From the NCBI RefSeq assembly GCF_947036865.1, contig NZ_CAMQSF010000014.1, positions 1-64,000 on the forward strand: 64,000 bases of DNA. Direction: 5' to 3'. A model generated the notes under the pieces. The model did no database searches. It worked only from the letters and a program-made list of their open reading frames with translations, and was not told the DNA's origin. This document shows, in pieces, positions 9,592 through 19,901 of the stretch (the first letter of the stretch is position 1; each line of letters starts with the position of its first letter). Source of the stretch: an uncultured Caulobacter sp. GTDB lineage: Bacteria; Pseudomonadota; Alphaproteobacteria; Caulobacterales; Caulobacteraceae. Both the position numbers and the translations under genes were made by a program.

Positions 9592-10083
9592 CTAGGCGAC
9601 CGCTTCGCGCAGCATCTCCAGCGCCGTGCGCACCGCCGCCAACTGCACGGCCTCGCGGGTCTGGCCGTCGAATCGCTCGTGGCGATGGACCACGGACCGA
9701 TTGGCGCGGGCGACGGCGAAGTGGACCGTGCCGACCGGCTTCAAGGGCGTGCCGCCGCCCGGCCCGGCGACGCCGGTGATCGCGACGGCGACGTGGCCGT
9801 TGCTCTCCCGCAGCGCGCCTTCGGCCATCATCCGCGCCACCGGCTCGGAGACCGCGCCGTGGTCGGCGATCAGGTCGCCCGGGACGCCCAGCATCTCGGA
9901 CTTGGCGCGATTGGTGTAGGTGACGAAGCCGCGCTCGAAGACGTCGGACGCGCCGGCGATGGCGCAGATCGAGCCGGCGACGAGCCCGCCCGTGCAGCTC
10001 TCGGCGGTGACCAGGCGGAGCGATCGGGCGCGCGCCTCGTCGATCAGCAGTCGGGCCAGGGTCTCGATTTCCAGCGGGAACAT
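9592..10083 (-). CDS. CinA C-terminal-domain protein (nicotinamide-nucleotide amidase)
   Basis: This 163-residue stand-alone CinA C-terminal domain corresponds to the PncC amidase that converts NMN to nicotinate mononucleotide for NAD recycling. Family motifs are AESCTGGLV near residue 28 (with the catalytic Ser), GGFVTY-like RGFVTYTN, and GVAGPGGGTPLKPVGTV. The N-terminal molybdopterin-like domain of full-length CinA is absent, as is common in proteobacteria. It lies 40 nt after ispDF and directly abuts the FUSC start. Confidence 0.93.
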   Translation of the reverse strand: MFPLEIETLARLLIDEARARSLRLVTAESCTGGLVAGSICAIAGASDVFERGFVTYTNRAKSEMLGVPGDLIADHGAVSEPVARMMAEGALRESNGHVAVAITGVAGPGGGTPLKPVGTVHFAVARANRSVVHRHERFDGQTREAVQLAAVRTALEMLREAVA

Positions 10084-10123
10084 CCAAAGCGCTCCGGTTG
10101 CTATGACGACGAGTGTAACCCGA

Positions 10124-11272
10124 TCAAGCCGGCGTCTCGACCGCCACGACGGCGGAAGCCGCCAAGCCCTCGCCGCGGCCGGTGAAGCCCATCTTCTCGG
10201 TCGTGGTCGCCTTGACGCTGATCCGGTCGAGCGGCAGGCCCAGGATCTCGGCCAGCCGTTCGCGCATCGCCTGCCGGTGGGGTTTGATCTTGGGGCGCTC
10301 GCAGATCAGGGTCACGTCGACATTGACGATCGCGCCCCCGCGCGCCGCCGCCAGCTCGGCCGCGTGCTTTAGGAACCGGTCGGAGGACGCGCCTTTCCAC
10401 TGGGGATCGGTCGGCGGGAAATGGTCGCCGATGTCGCCCTGGCCGATCGCGCCGAGGATGGCGTCGGTCAGGGCGTGCAGGCCGGCATCGGCGTCGGAGT
10501 GGCCGATCAGGGTCTCGTCGTGCTTGATCGCCACGCCGCACAGCCAGACCTCGTCGCCCGGACCCCAGCGGTGGGCGTCGAACCCCTGGCCGACTCGGGT
10601 GATGCGCGCGGCGCCGGCGAGCCGTTCGGCCATGGCGAAATCCTCGGGATAGGTGAGTTTCATCAAGAGCGGATCGCCGGGCGCCAGCGCCACGCGGCCG
10701 CCGGCCGCCTCGACCACCTGGGCGTCGTCGGTCGGCTCGCCGCCGGACCAGACGGCGTAGGCGGCCAGCAGCGTCGCGCGGCGGGCGGCCTGCGGGGTCT
10801 GGGCGCGCCAGAGGTGATCTCGGGATGTCGTCGCCAAGGGCTCGCCTGGCTCAGCGCGCTTGAGCGTGTCCGCGACGGGCAAGGCGGGCAGGGCGAGGTC
10901 GGCGCTCTCCAGCGCCGCCAAGACCCCTGTGATCGTCGCCCCGCTCACCAGCGGACGGGCGGCGTCGTGGACCAGCACGGGCTCGTCATCCGGGCGATCG
11001 GCAAGCGCCGCGAGACCGGCTTGCACCGACAGGGCGCGCGTCGCGCCGCCTAGGGCCGAGGTCCAGCCGCTCAGGCCGGCGAGCACGTCGCTCAAGGCCG
11101 CTTCGCCGTCCCGCGTCGTGACGACGACGATCCGCGCCGCGCCCGCCGCCAGGAAGGCCTCCACCGACCACCGCAGCACGGGCTTGCCCGCCAAGGGCCG
11201 CCACTGCTTGGCCTGGCCGGGACCGGCCCGGGTTCCGGAACCGGCGGCGACGATGACGGCGGAGAAGGTCAT
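10124..11272 (-). CDS. ispDF: Bifunctional IspD/IspF of the MEP isoprenoid pathway
   Basis: This 382-residue fusion has two MEP-pathway enzymes. Residues 1 to about 222 are the cytidylyltransferase IspD, with the nucleotide-binding opening IVAAGSGTRAG and VHDAARPLV. Residues about 224-382 are IspF, the 2-C-methyl-erythritol 2,4-cyclodiphosphate synthase, with metal ligands in GFDAHRW (Asp232, His234), the SDADAGLHALTDA helix and the TTTEKMGFTGRGEG tail. Fusion of these non-consecutive enzymes is common in alphaproteobacteria. It is the first gene of a probable ispDF-cinA-FUSC operon and is divergent from dusB. Confidence 0.97.
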   Translation of the reverse strand: MTFSAVIVAAGSGTRAGPGQAKQWRPLAGKPVLRWSVEAFLAAGAARIVVVTTRDGEAALSDVLAGLSGWTSALGGATRALSVQAGLAALADRPDDEPVLVHDAARPLVSGATITGVLAALESADLALPALPVADTLKRAEPGEPLATTSRDHLWRAQTPQAARRATLLAAYAVWSGGEPTDDAQVVEAAGGRVALAPGDPLLMKLTYPEDFAMAERLAGAARITRVGQGFDAHRWGPGDEVWLCGVAIKHDETLIGHSDADAGLHALTDAILGAIGQGDIGDHFPPTDPQWKGASSDRFLKHAAELAAARGGAIVNVDVTLICERPKIKPHRQAMRERLAEILGLPLDRISVKATTTEKMGFTGRGEGLAASAVVAVETPA

Positions 11273-11371
11273 GGCCGCTGTTTAGTCCGACCCTGGCGCT
11301 TGTCCAGTCGATCAGGGCTTTACTGCGCTGCACAACATGCCTAAAAAGATAGCTACGGGGATGATCAGAAA

Positions 11372-12379
11372 ATGAGCAACAAGCTCGAAGTCGGCGGTGT
11401 CACCGTCCCCGGTCGGGTGTGGATCGCACCGATGACCGGGGTCTCGGACCTGCCCTTCAGAGAGACGGCCACGGCGCTCGGCGCGCCTTACGTGGCGACG
11501 GAGATGGTGGCCAGCGCGGAGTTCGCGAAGGGGCGACCCGATGTGGTGCGCCGCGCCGCGGTCGGCGAGGGGCTGCCGCTCACCGTGATCCAACTGGTGG
11601 GGCGCGACATCGGCTTCATGGCCCAGGGCGCGCGCATGGCTGAGGAGGCCGGCGCCGAGATCATCGATCTGAACTTCGGCTGCCCCGCCAAGGAAGTCGC
11701 CGCCGGGGCCGCGTGCGGTTCGGCTCTCATGCGCGAACCCGAGCTCGCCGAGGCGCTCGTCGCCGCCGCGGTGGAGGCGGTCGATGTTCCTGTCACCGTC
11801 AAGATGCGCCTGGGCTGGGACGTCGACAGCCTGAACGCGCCCGACATCGCGCGCCGGGCCGAGGCCGCCGGCGCCAAGGCGATCACCGTGCATGGCCGCA
11901 CCCGCAACCAGTTCTACAAGGGCGTCGCGGATTGGACCGCCGTCTCGGCGGTGAAGCGGGCCGTCTCGGTGCCGGTGCTCGTCAATGGCGACGTCGTCGA
12001 CGGGGACAGCGCGCGACAGGCCCTCGCCCAGTCGGGCGCGGACGGGGTGATGATCGGGCGAGGCGTGTATGGCCGTCCGTGGATCGCCGTCGCGATCGAG
12101 GCGGCGCTGGAGGGGCGCGGCTTCGTCGAGCCTGGACCCGAGGAGCGGCTGGCCATCGCGCTCACCCATTTCCGCCGAAGCCTGGCCTTCTACGGCGAGC
12201 GCTTGGGTTTGAAGATGTTCCGCAAGCACCTGGCCTCGTACATCGAGGCCGCCCCGTGGCCCGAGACCGCCGAGGCCCGGCGCGCGGCGCGCGCCGACCT
12301 GTGCCGTCTGGAAACCCCCGACGCCGTGGAAGCCGCCCTGAGCGACCTTTGGCTGGCGGGGCGGAGACTCGCCGCATGA
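11372..12379 (+). CDS. dusB: tRNA-dihydrouridine synthase B
   Basis: This 335-residue FMN-dependent TIM-barrel enzyme reduces specific uridines in the tRNA D-loop. The catalytic Cys104 lies in the NFGCPAKEV motif, preceded by the WIAPMTGVSDLPFR opening. The flavin/RNA segment HGRTRNQFYKG and phosphate-binding IGRGVYGRPW are present. Its TGA stop overlaps the ATG of ntrB (ATGA), reproducing the dusB(nifR3)-ntrBC operon known from alphaproteobacteria. Confidence 0.96.
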   Translation: MSNKLEVGGVTVPGRVWIAPMTGVSDLPFRETATALGAPYVATEMVASAEFAKGRPDVVRRAAVGEGLPLTVIQLVGRDIGFMAQGARMAEEAGAEIIDLNFGCPAKEVAAGAACGSALMREPELAEALVAAAVEAVDVPVTVKMRLGWDVDSLNAPDIARRAEAAGAKAITVHGRTRNQFYKGVADWTAVSAVKRAVSVPVLVNGDVVDGDSARQALAQSGADGVMIGRGVYGRPWIAVAIEAALEGRGFVEPGPEERLAIALTHFRRSLAFYGERLGLKMFRKHLASYIEAAPWPETAEARRAARADLCRLETPDAVEAALSDLWLAGRRLAA

Positions 12380-13506
12380 CCGACCGCGCCCGCGTCCTGG
12401 GAACCCTCGCTCCCGAAGCCCTGAAGGCCGCCGCCTTCGACCTCAGCCCCGAACCGGCCCTCGTCGTCGATCGGGATGGCGGCCTCGTCGCGGTCAACGA
12501 AGCCGCCGAGGCGCTGTTCGGCCACGGCCTGTCTCTGCTGGCGCGCGGCCGGTTCCGCGCCGCCTTGCCCCCCGGCTCGGTGCTGGTCTCGCTGATCGAC
12601 CGCGCGATCTTCGAAGGCGCGCTGGTTCGCGAGCATGGCGTGGAGGTCAACCTCTTCGGCCAACCGCCGTTCGAGGCCGACGGCGCCGCCGCGCCGCTGG
12701 GCGACGGCTCGGTGCTGCTGACCCTGCACGTCAAGGGCGTCCTGGGCGTCGATCGCGGCGCCGACGCCGCCGGCCTACGCTCGGTCGTGGGCCTGGGCAA
12801 GATGCTGGCGCACGAGATCAAGAACCCGCTGGCGGGCATCCGCGGCGCGGCCCAGCTGTTGAAGACCGGCGCCAGCGCCGTCGACCAGCCTCTGGCCCAG
12901 TTGATCGTCGACGAGACCGACCGCATCCGTCGTCTGGTCGATCGAATGGAGGCGTTCTCCGACGAAATCCCGACGCCGCGCGAGCCCGTCAATATCCACC
13001 TCGTGCTGGACCGCGTGCGCGCCCTGATCGCCAATGGCGTCGCCGACGGGCTGGCGCTGAAGGAAAGCTATGATCCCTCGCTTCCCCCCGTCTGGGGCGA
13101 CGAGGATCACCTGATCCAGATCTTCCTGAACCTGACCAAGAACGCCGCCGAGGCGGCGCACGCGCGGGGCGATGGTCGCGGCGCGATCTCGATCCACACG
13201 GCCTGGCGGCCGGGCGTACGGGTGCGCGGGGCCGACGGCAAGGCGACCAGCGGCGCGCCGATCGAGGTGCGAGTGGTCGACAATGGTCCGGGCGTGCCCG
13301 CCAGCCTGCGCGACCACCTGTTCCAGCCGTTCGTGACCACCAAGGCCAACGGCACGGGCCTGGGGCTGGCCCTGGTCACCAAGCTGGTCACCGCCCACGG
13401 CGGCCTGATCGATTTCGAGTCCGAGCCCGGCCGCACCGTGTTCCGCGTGCTGTTGCCCGTCGCGCCCCAGAAGGGCGCCCCCGAAGTCCAAGCCGGAGAC
13501 GCCTGA
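12376..13506 (+). CDS. ntrB: Nitrogen regulation sensor kinase NtrB
   Basis: This 376-residue soluble histidine kinase/phosphatase controls NtrC in response to nitrogen status through PII proteins (family knowledge). It has an N-terminal PAS domain (about 20-125), the phosphoacceptor His146 in [14 protein letters not shown], and an ATPase domain with N-box [10 protein letters not shown]1 DNGPGVP and G2 GTGLGLAL. No membrane segment is present. Its start overlaps dusB by 4 nt, and ntrC follows after 2 nt. Confidence 0.96.
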   Translation: MTDRARVLGTLAPEALKAAAFDLSPEPALVVDRDGGLVAVNEAAEALFGHGLSLLARGRFRAALPPGSVLVSLIDRAIFEGALVREHGVEVNLFGQPPFEADGAAAPLGDGSVLLTLHVKGVLGVDRGADAAGLRSVVGLGKMLAHEIKNPLAGIRGAAQLLKTGASAVDQPLAQLIVDETDRIRRLVDRMEAFSDEIPTPREPVNIHLVLDRVRALIANGVADGLALKESYDPSLPPVWGDEDHLIQIFLNLTKNAAEAAHARGDGRGAISIHTAWRPGVRVRGADGKATSGAPIEVRVVDNGPGVPASLRDHLFQPFVTTKANGTGLGLALVTKLVTAHGGLIDFESEPGRTVFRVLLPVAPQKGAPEVQAGDA

Positions 13507-13508
13507 GC

Positions 13509-14930
<1,422 letters not shown>

Positions 14931-14993
14931 CGCTGAAGCTTTCCTAGCACATAGCTGTTGAATTTGGGACACACGCTCCTAAACTCAGCGGCG

Positions 14994-17237
14994 ATGTCGT
15001 CAGTGGCTTACGCACCGGAAACGGAAAGCCCGCCGACCCGGTACAGCCGGGCCTGGTGGCGGGCGCTGTTACGATCGCGCTATCTGACCGGCGGCGCCTA
15101 CGCCCTGGCCGTGATCCTGACGGTCGCCAGCGTCGCCCTGGCCTCGTCTCCGCCGCGCACCGACTCGATCAGCACCGCCAGCACCGCGATCTTGGTCGTG
15201 CTGGGCTTCAATCTGGCCCTGATCCTTGGCGTCGCGACCATCATGGGTTTGCGGCTTTACGACCTGATTGACGCGCGGGCCAGCGACGCCGGCGCGCGGC
15301 TGCACCTGCGGTTCGTCGGGCTCTTCTCGCTGGCGGCCGTGGCGCCGGCGGTGATCGTGGCGCTGTTCTTCGGCGTCCTGGTCAATCGCGGCGTCGACGG
15401 CTGGTTCAGCCAACGTGTCCAGACCGTGGTCGGCAACTCCGCCAAGGTCGCCAACTCGTACGTCGAGCAGCAGAAGAACTACATCTCCGAGCACATCGCG
15501 CCGATGGCCGCGGACCTGAACCGCGCCGCCCCGGCCCTCGCCCAATCGCCGGTGGCGTTCGGCCACTATCTGGCGGGCCTGACCGAGGACAACGGCTTTT
15601 CGGCCGCCTACATCCTCGATCGCGACGGCCGCATTCTGGCCCGGGCCGAAAGTCCGTCCGCGCCGCCGTTCCTGGCCCCGCCGCCGTCGAGCTATCAGGC
15701 GACGGAGACGGGCGAGGCGACGGCTCAGCGGTTCATTTCCAACGACCTGTTCCGCGCGCTCTACAAGTTGAAGGCCTTTCCGGATGGCTATCTCTATGTG
15801 GTGCGGCCGATCGAGCAGGGAATTCTGAGCCACCTGATCGAGACCCAGGACGCGCTCTTGTCCTATCGCGACGCCAAGCGCAGTCGCGGACGGATCCAGG
15901 CGATCTTCGGCCTCAGCTATCTGGAGACCGCCCTGCTGGTGCTGGTCGCCGCGATTTGGGTCGGCATCGCCGCCGCCAACTCGATCGCGGGCCCGGTGGC
16001 CGGCCTTGTCGAGGCGGCGGGCCGGGTCTCGGCCGGCGACCTGGACGCGCGGGTGGAGGCCGACGCCGGACCGGAGGAGATTCGCGCGCTCTCCGACGCC
16101 TTCAACATGATGACCAGCGAACTCCAGCTCCAACAGGCGGCCTTGAAGGACGCCAGCCTGGACGCCGAGAGTCGCCGGCAATTCATCGAGACCGTGCTGT
16201 CGGGCGTCAGCGCCGGGGTGGTCAGCCTGGACGAACACGGCAAAATCTCGGCGGTGAACCGGCGGGCGGTGGCGCTGCTCGACCTGCCGGACGGCGCCCT
16301 GGGCGTCGACCTGATCCAGCTGGCGCCCGAGTTCGAGCCGGTGATGGCGGCGTTGGAGGAAAGCCGGCCGGAGACCGATGTCGAGGTCGACCTGACGCGC
16401 GCCGGCGAGACGCGGCGCCTGCGGGTGCGCGCGGCGGGCCATGTGGCCGAGGGCCTCGTGCTGACCTTCGACGACATCACCCGCCTGGTCGCGGCCCAGC
16501 GCAACGCGGCCTGGAAGGACGTCGCGCGGCGCATCGCCCACGAGATCAAGAACCCGCTGACGCCGATCCAGCTGTCGGCCGAGCGCCTGCGCCGCAAGTA
16601 TCGCAAGGAGATCGCCGGGGATCTCGAGACCTTCGATCGCTGCACCGACACCATCATCCGCCAGGTCGGCGACATCGGCCGGATGGTCGACGAGTTCTCG
16701 GCCTTCGCCCGGATGCCCGCGCCGCGCTTCGAGCCGGCCAACCTGACCGAGATGCTGCGGGCCGCGGTGTTCGCCCAGCGCTTCCAGGACGCCGAGATCG
16801 AGGTGCGGCTGGAGGAGCCCGGCGGCGAGGACGTCTGGATCACCTGCGACCAGCGCATGATCGGCCAGGCCCTGACCAACATCCTCAAGAACGCCGGCGA
16901 AGCCGTGGGCGGGCGACGGCTCGCGGAGTCGGGCCTGCGCGGCCGGATCACCGCGACCTTGATCTCGGACGCCGACGATCTCTGCGTGACCATCGAGGAC
17001 AACGGCGTCGGTCTTCCCGCGAAGGATCGTGACCGACTCACCGAACCCTATGTGACGACCCGCGAGAAGGGCACGGGCCTGGGCCTGGCCATCGTCAAGC
17101 GGATCATGGAGGACCATGGCGGCGGCCTGGCCCTCACCGACGCGCGCGAGCTTCCCGGAGCCCGCGTGATCCTGAAGTTTCCGACGACCGCGCGACTGCA
17201 CGCCGCGGCCCAAAGTGGCGTTGAGGAGATGACATGA
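14994..17237 (+). CDS. ntrY: Nitrogen-related sensor kinase NtrY
   Basis: This 747-residue membrane histidine kinase has three to four N-terminal transmembrane helices (within about 33-130 and near 310-340), a periplasmic portion, HAMP, PAS, the phosphoacceptor His516 in [15 protein letters not shown] and an ATPase domain ending with GTGLGLAI. It is the cognate kinase of NtrX. The ATG at 14994 is chosen. An in-frame TTG at 14958 would add 12 unlikely residues, and neither site has a strong ribosome sequence. The gene is 63 nt after ntrC and overlaps ntrX by 4 nt. Confidence 0.94.
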   Translation: MSSVAYAPETESPPTRYSRAWWRALLRSRYLTGGAYALAVILTVASVALASSPPRTDSISTASTAILVVLGFNLALILGVATIMGLRLYDLIDARASDAGARLHLRFVGLFSLAAVAPAVIVALFFGVLVNRGVDGWFSQRVQTVVGNSAKVANSYVEQQKNYISEHIAPMAADLNRAAPALAQSPVAFGHYLAGLTEDNGFSAAYILDRDGRILARAESPSAPPFLAPPPSSYQATETGEATAQRFISNDLFRALYKLKAFPDGYLYVVRPIEQGILSHLIETQDALLSYRDAKRSRGRIQAIFGLSYLETALLVLVAAIWVGIAAANSIAGPVAGLVEAAGRVSAGDLDARVEADAGPEEIRALSDAFNMMTSELQLQQAALKDASLDAESRRQFIETVLSGVSAGVVSLDEHGKISAVNRRAVALLDLPDGALGVDLIQLAPEFEPVMAALEESRPETDVEVDLTRAGETRRLRVRAAGHVAEGLVLTFDDITRLVAAQRNAAWKDVARRIAHEIKNPLTPIQLSAERLRRKYRKEIAGDLETFDRCTDTIIRQVGDIGRMVDEFSAFARMPAPRFEPANLTEMLRAAVFAQRFQDAEIEVRLEEPGGEDVWITCDQRMIGQALTNILKNAGEAVGGRRLAESGLRGRITATLISDADDLCVTIEDNGVGLPAKDRDRLTEPYVTTREKGTGLGLAIVKRIMEDHGGGLALTDARELPGARVILKFPTTARLHAAAQSGVEEMT

Positions 17238-18622
17238 GCGCCGACGTTCTCGTGGTGGATGACGAGGCGGATATCCGCGAACTGGTGGCCGGCATCCTGG
17301 AGGATGAGGGCTACGCGGTGCGGACCGCCGCCGACTCCGACCAGGCCCTGGCCGCGATCCGGGCGCGCAAGCCCGCGCTGCTGGTCCTGGACATCTGGAT
17401 GCAGGGCGGCGGCATGGACGGGCTGGAGCTGCTCGACATGGTCAAGGCGCTGGACGCCGACCTGCCGGTGATCATGATCTCGGGCCACGGCAATATCGAA
17501 ACCGCCGTCAGCGCGATCAAGCGCGGCGCCTACGAGTTCCTGGAAAAGCCCTTCAAGTCGGACCGTCTGCTGCTGGTTGTCGAGCGGGCGCTGGAGGCGG
17601 CGGGTCTGCGTCGGGAAAACCGTCGCCTGCGCGCCCAGACCCTGGCCCCCGACGGCCTGATCGGCAAGTCGGCCCCGGCCCAAGCCCTGCGGCAGCTGAT
17701 CCTGAAGGTCGCCCCCGCCAACAGCCGTGTTCTCGTGTCCGGCCCGCCGGGCGCGGGCAAGGAGCTGGTGGCGCGGCTGATCCACGGCGCCAGCGCGCGG
17801 GCCCGCCAGGAGTTCGTCGCGGTCAGCGCCGCCGGCATGGCCCCGGAGCGCCTCGACGTCGAACTGTTCGGCGAGGAAGGCGAGGGCGGTCGACCGCGCA
17901 AGATCGGCGTGTTCGAGCGCGCCCACGGCGGCACGCTCTATCTCGACGAGGTCGCCGACATGCCGCGCGAGACCCAAGGGCGCATCCTGCGGGTGCTGGT
18001 CGAGCAGCGCTTCCGCCGGGTGGGCGGCGACAGCGACGTGCAGGTCGATGTCCGGGTCATCTCCTCGACCTCGCGCGACCTGCGCGAGGAGATCGCGGGC
18101 GGGCGCTTCCGCGAGGACCTGTTCCACCGCCTGAACGTCGTGCCGGTGCGGGTGCCGGGCCTGGCCGAACGCCGCGAGGACATTCCTGAGCTGATCCAGT
18201 ATTTCGTCGAGAAGATCAGCGAGGCCACCGGCCTGCCGCGTCGGCGCCTCGGCGAGGACGCCTTGGCCACCCTGCAGGTGCAGACCTGGCCGGGCAATGT
18301 CCGGCAGCTGCGCAACAACGTCGAGCGGATGCTGATCCTGGCCTCGGGCGAGCCCAACGACCTGATCACCGCCGAGATGCTGACCGGCGCCGACCAGCCC
18401 AGCGCCGGCAACGCCGGCGCGATCGGCGCCGAGCGGATCATCGCCTTGCCGCTGCGCGAGGCGCGGGAGCTGTTCGAGCGCGAGTATCTGAACGCCCAGA
18501 TCCTGCGGTTCGGCGGCAACATCTCGCGGACGGCCAATTTCATCGGCATGGAGCGCTCGGCGCTGCACCGGAAGCTTAAGTCCCTGGGCGTCGCCGGGGC
18601 GCGGGGCGAGGAGGAAGAGTAG
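17234..18622 (+). CDS. ntrX: Response regulator NtrX
   Basis: This 462-residue NtrC-family regulator has a receiver domain (Asp53 in VLDIWMQ), a AAA+ domain with Walker A GPPGAGKE (170-177), ELFG at 210-213, Walker B LYLDE, and a C-terminal Fis-like helix-turn-helix (NISRTANFIGMERSALHRKL). As known for alphaproteobacterial NtrX, the GAFTGA loop is replaced, here by the GRPRKIGVFERAHGG segment, so direct sigma-54 activation is not expected. NtrYX is linked to nitrogen, redox and envelope control in relatives. ATGA overlaps with ntrY upstream, and dat begins immediately after its stop. Confidence 0.95.
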   Translation: MSADVLVVDDEADIRELVAGILEDEGYAVRTAADSDQALAAIRARKPALLVLDIWMQGGGMDGLELLDMVKALDADLPVIMISGHGNIETAVSAIKRGAYEFLEKPFKSDRLLLVVERALEAAGLRRENRRLRAQTLAPDGLIGKSAPAQALRQLILKVAPANSRVLVSGPPGAGKELVARLIHGASARARQEFVAVSAAGMAPERLDVELFGEEGEGGRPRKIGVFERAHGGTLYLDEVADMPRETQGRILRVLVEQRFRRVGGDSDVQVDVRVISSTSRDLREEIAGGRFREDLFHRLNVVPVRVPGLAERREDIPELIQYFVEKISEATGLPRRRLGEDALATLQVQTWPGNVRQLRNNVERMLILASGEPNDLITAEMLTGADQPSAGNAGAIGAERIIALPLREARELFEREYLNAQILRFGGNISRTANFIGMERSALHRKLKSLGVAGARGEEEE

Positions 18623-19486
18623 ATGTCGCGCTTTGCCTATGTGAACGGCCGCTTCGTGCGTCACGGCGAGGCCGCCGTCCACATCGAGGATCGCGGCTAT
18701 CAACTGGCCGACGGCGTCTATGAGGTCTGGGCCGTGTTCGACGGCAAGCTGGCCGACGCGGAGGGCCATTTCACGCGGCTGTGGCGCAGCCTGGACGAGC
18801 TGCGCATCGCTCATCCGATGAGCCAGGCCTCTCTGCTGATGGTGCTTCGCGAGGCGGTGCGCCGCAACAAGGTCAAGGAAGGCCTCTGCTATCTGCAGGT
18901 CACCCGAGGCGTCGCCCGTCGCGATCACGCCTTCCCGAACCCGGCCGTGCCGCCGTCGGTGGTGATCACCGCCAAGAGTCTCGACCGCGCCGCCACCGAG
19001 GCCAAGGCCGCGCTCGGCGCGTCGGTGGTTTCCGTGCCCGAGACGCGCTGGGCGCGCTGCGACATCAAGTCCATCGGCCTTCTGCCCAACGCCCTGGCCA
19101 AGCAGGCGGCCCGCGAGCGCGGGGCGATCGAGGCGTGGTTCGTCGACGACATGGGCCTGGTCACCGAAGGGGCCTCGTCGAACGCCTGGATCATCGACGC
19201 CGAGGGCACGCTGCGCACGCGGGACACCAACGCCAACATCCTGCGGGGGATCACCCGCTCGACCCTGCTGGAGGTGATCCGCGCGAGCGGTCTTCCGTTT
19301 AGCGAAAAGCCGTTCACCATCGCCGAAGCCCAGGCCGCCAAGGAAGCCTTCATCACCGGCGCGGGATCCCTGGTCACGCCGATCGTGGCGGTCGACGGCG
19401 TCAAGTTGGGCGACGGCAAGCCCGGACCGGTGGCGACGCGCTTGCGGCGTTCCTATATCGAGCTCGCGCGCCAGAAGGCCGTCTGA
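18623..19486 (+). CDS. dat: D-amino-acid aminotransferase-like class IV PLP enzyme
   Basis: This 287-residue fold-type IV PLP aminotransferase has the normal length for the family. The Schiff-base lysine is Lys149 in [12 protein letters not shown], with the cofactor motif EGASSN (Glu182) and the phosphate-binding GITRSTLLE. The DIKS form and overall spacing match D-alanine aminotransferases rather than branched-chain (IlvE) enzymes. Aminodeoxychorismate lyase (PabC) is an alternative. It immediately follows ntrX, a conserved neighbourhood in alphaproteobacteria just upstream of hfq. Confidence 0.88.
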   Translation: MSRFAYVNGRFVRHGEAAVHIEDRGYQLADGVYEVWAVFDGKLADAEGHFTRLWRSLDELRIAHPMSQASLLMVLREAVRRNKVKEGLCYLQVTRGVARRDHAFPNPAVPPSVVITAKSLDRAATEAKAALGASVVSVPETRWARCDIKSIGLLPNALAKQAARERGAIEAWFVDDMGLVTEGASSNAWIIDAEGTLRTRDTNANILRGITRSTLLEVIRASGLPFSEKPFTIAEAQAAKEAFITGAGSLVTPIVAVDGVKLGDGKPGPVATRLRRSYIELARQKAV

Positions 19487-19538
19487 GTCCGGAACAATTC
19501 CGGCAACGGCGGCCGGCGTTAACGCTAGCATGCGGAAA

Positions 19539-19571
19539 TTTTCGCCGACGGCCCGTCGCTTTCGGCGAAAA
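19539..19571. repeat. 10-bp inverted repeat in the dat-hfq gap
   Basis: TTTTCGCCGA at 19539-19548 pairs exactly with TCGGCGAAAA at 19562-19571 across a 13-nt loop. It lies 52 nt after dat and 70 nt before hfq. No U-run follows on the plus strand, so it is not a classical terminator. It may form a hairpin in the hfq leader or act as a protein-binding dyad. Confidence 0.6.
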
Positions 19572-19641
19572 ATCCTCTAGCATGGCTTTGTTTGTGTGGA
19601 GGGCGTGTTGCCCTCCGAAAACAACGAGAGGGGAACCCCCG

Positions 19642-19890
19642 ATGTCGGCCGAAAAGAAGCAAAATCTGCAGGACACGTTCCTGAACAGCGTGCGCAAGTC
19701 GAAGACGCCGCTCACCATCTTCCTCGTCAACGGCGTCAAGCTGCAGGGCGTGGTCAGCTGGTTCGACAACTTCTGCGTCCTGCTGCGTCGCGATGGCCAG
19801 TCGCAACTGGTCTACAAGCACGCCATCTCCACCATCATGCCGGCCCAGCCCGTTCAGCTGTACGAGCCGAGCGCCGACTCCGACGACTGA
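19642..19890 (+). CDS. hfq: RNA chaperone Hfq
   Basis: This 82-residue Sm-like hexameric RNA chaperone supports small-RNA regulation. The start [11 protein letters not shown] has a GAGAGGGG ribosome site. The Sm1 motif ([20 protein letters not shown]) and the Sm2 YKHAIST signature are intact. The acidic tail is short, as in other alphaproteobacteria, in contrast to the long tail of E. coli. It is followed after 11 nt by hflX in the conserved hfq-hflX pair. An in-frame upstream start at 19582 would add a non-homologous leader and is rejected. Confidence 0.98.
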   Translation: MSAEKKQNLQDTFLNSVRKSKTPLTIFLVNGVKLQGVVSWFDNFCVLLRRDGQSQLVYKHAISTIMPAQPVQLYEPSADSDD

Positions 19891-19901
19891 TCCGAGACCA
19901 T

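Noticed and set aside
17048..19531. 827-residue minus-strand ORF over ntrX and dat
   Set aside because: Reverse-frame shadow; both plus-strand genes have complete family motifs.
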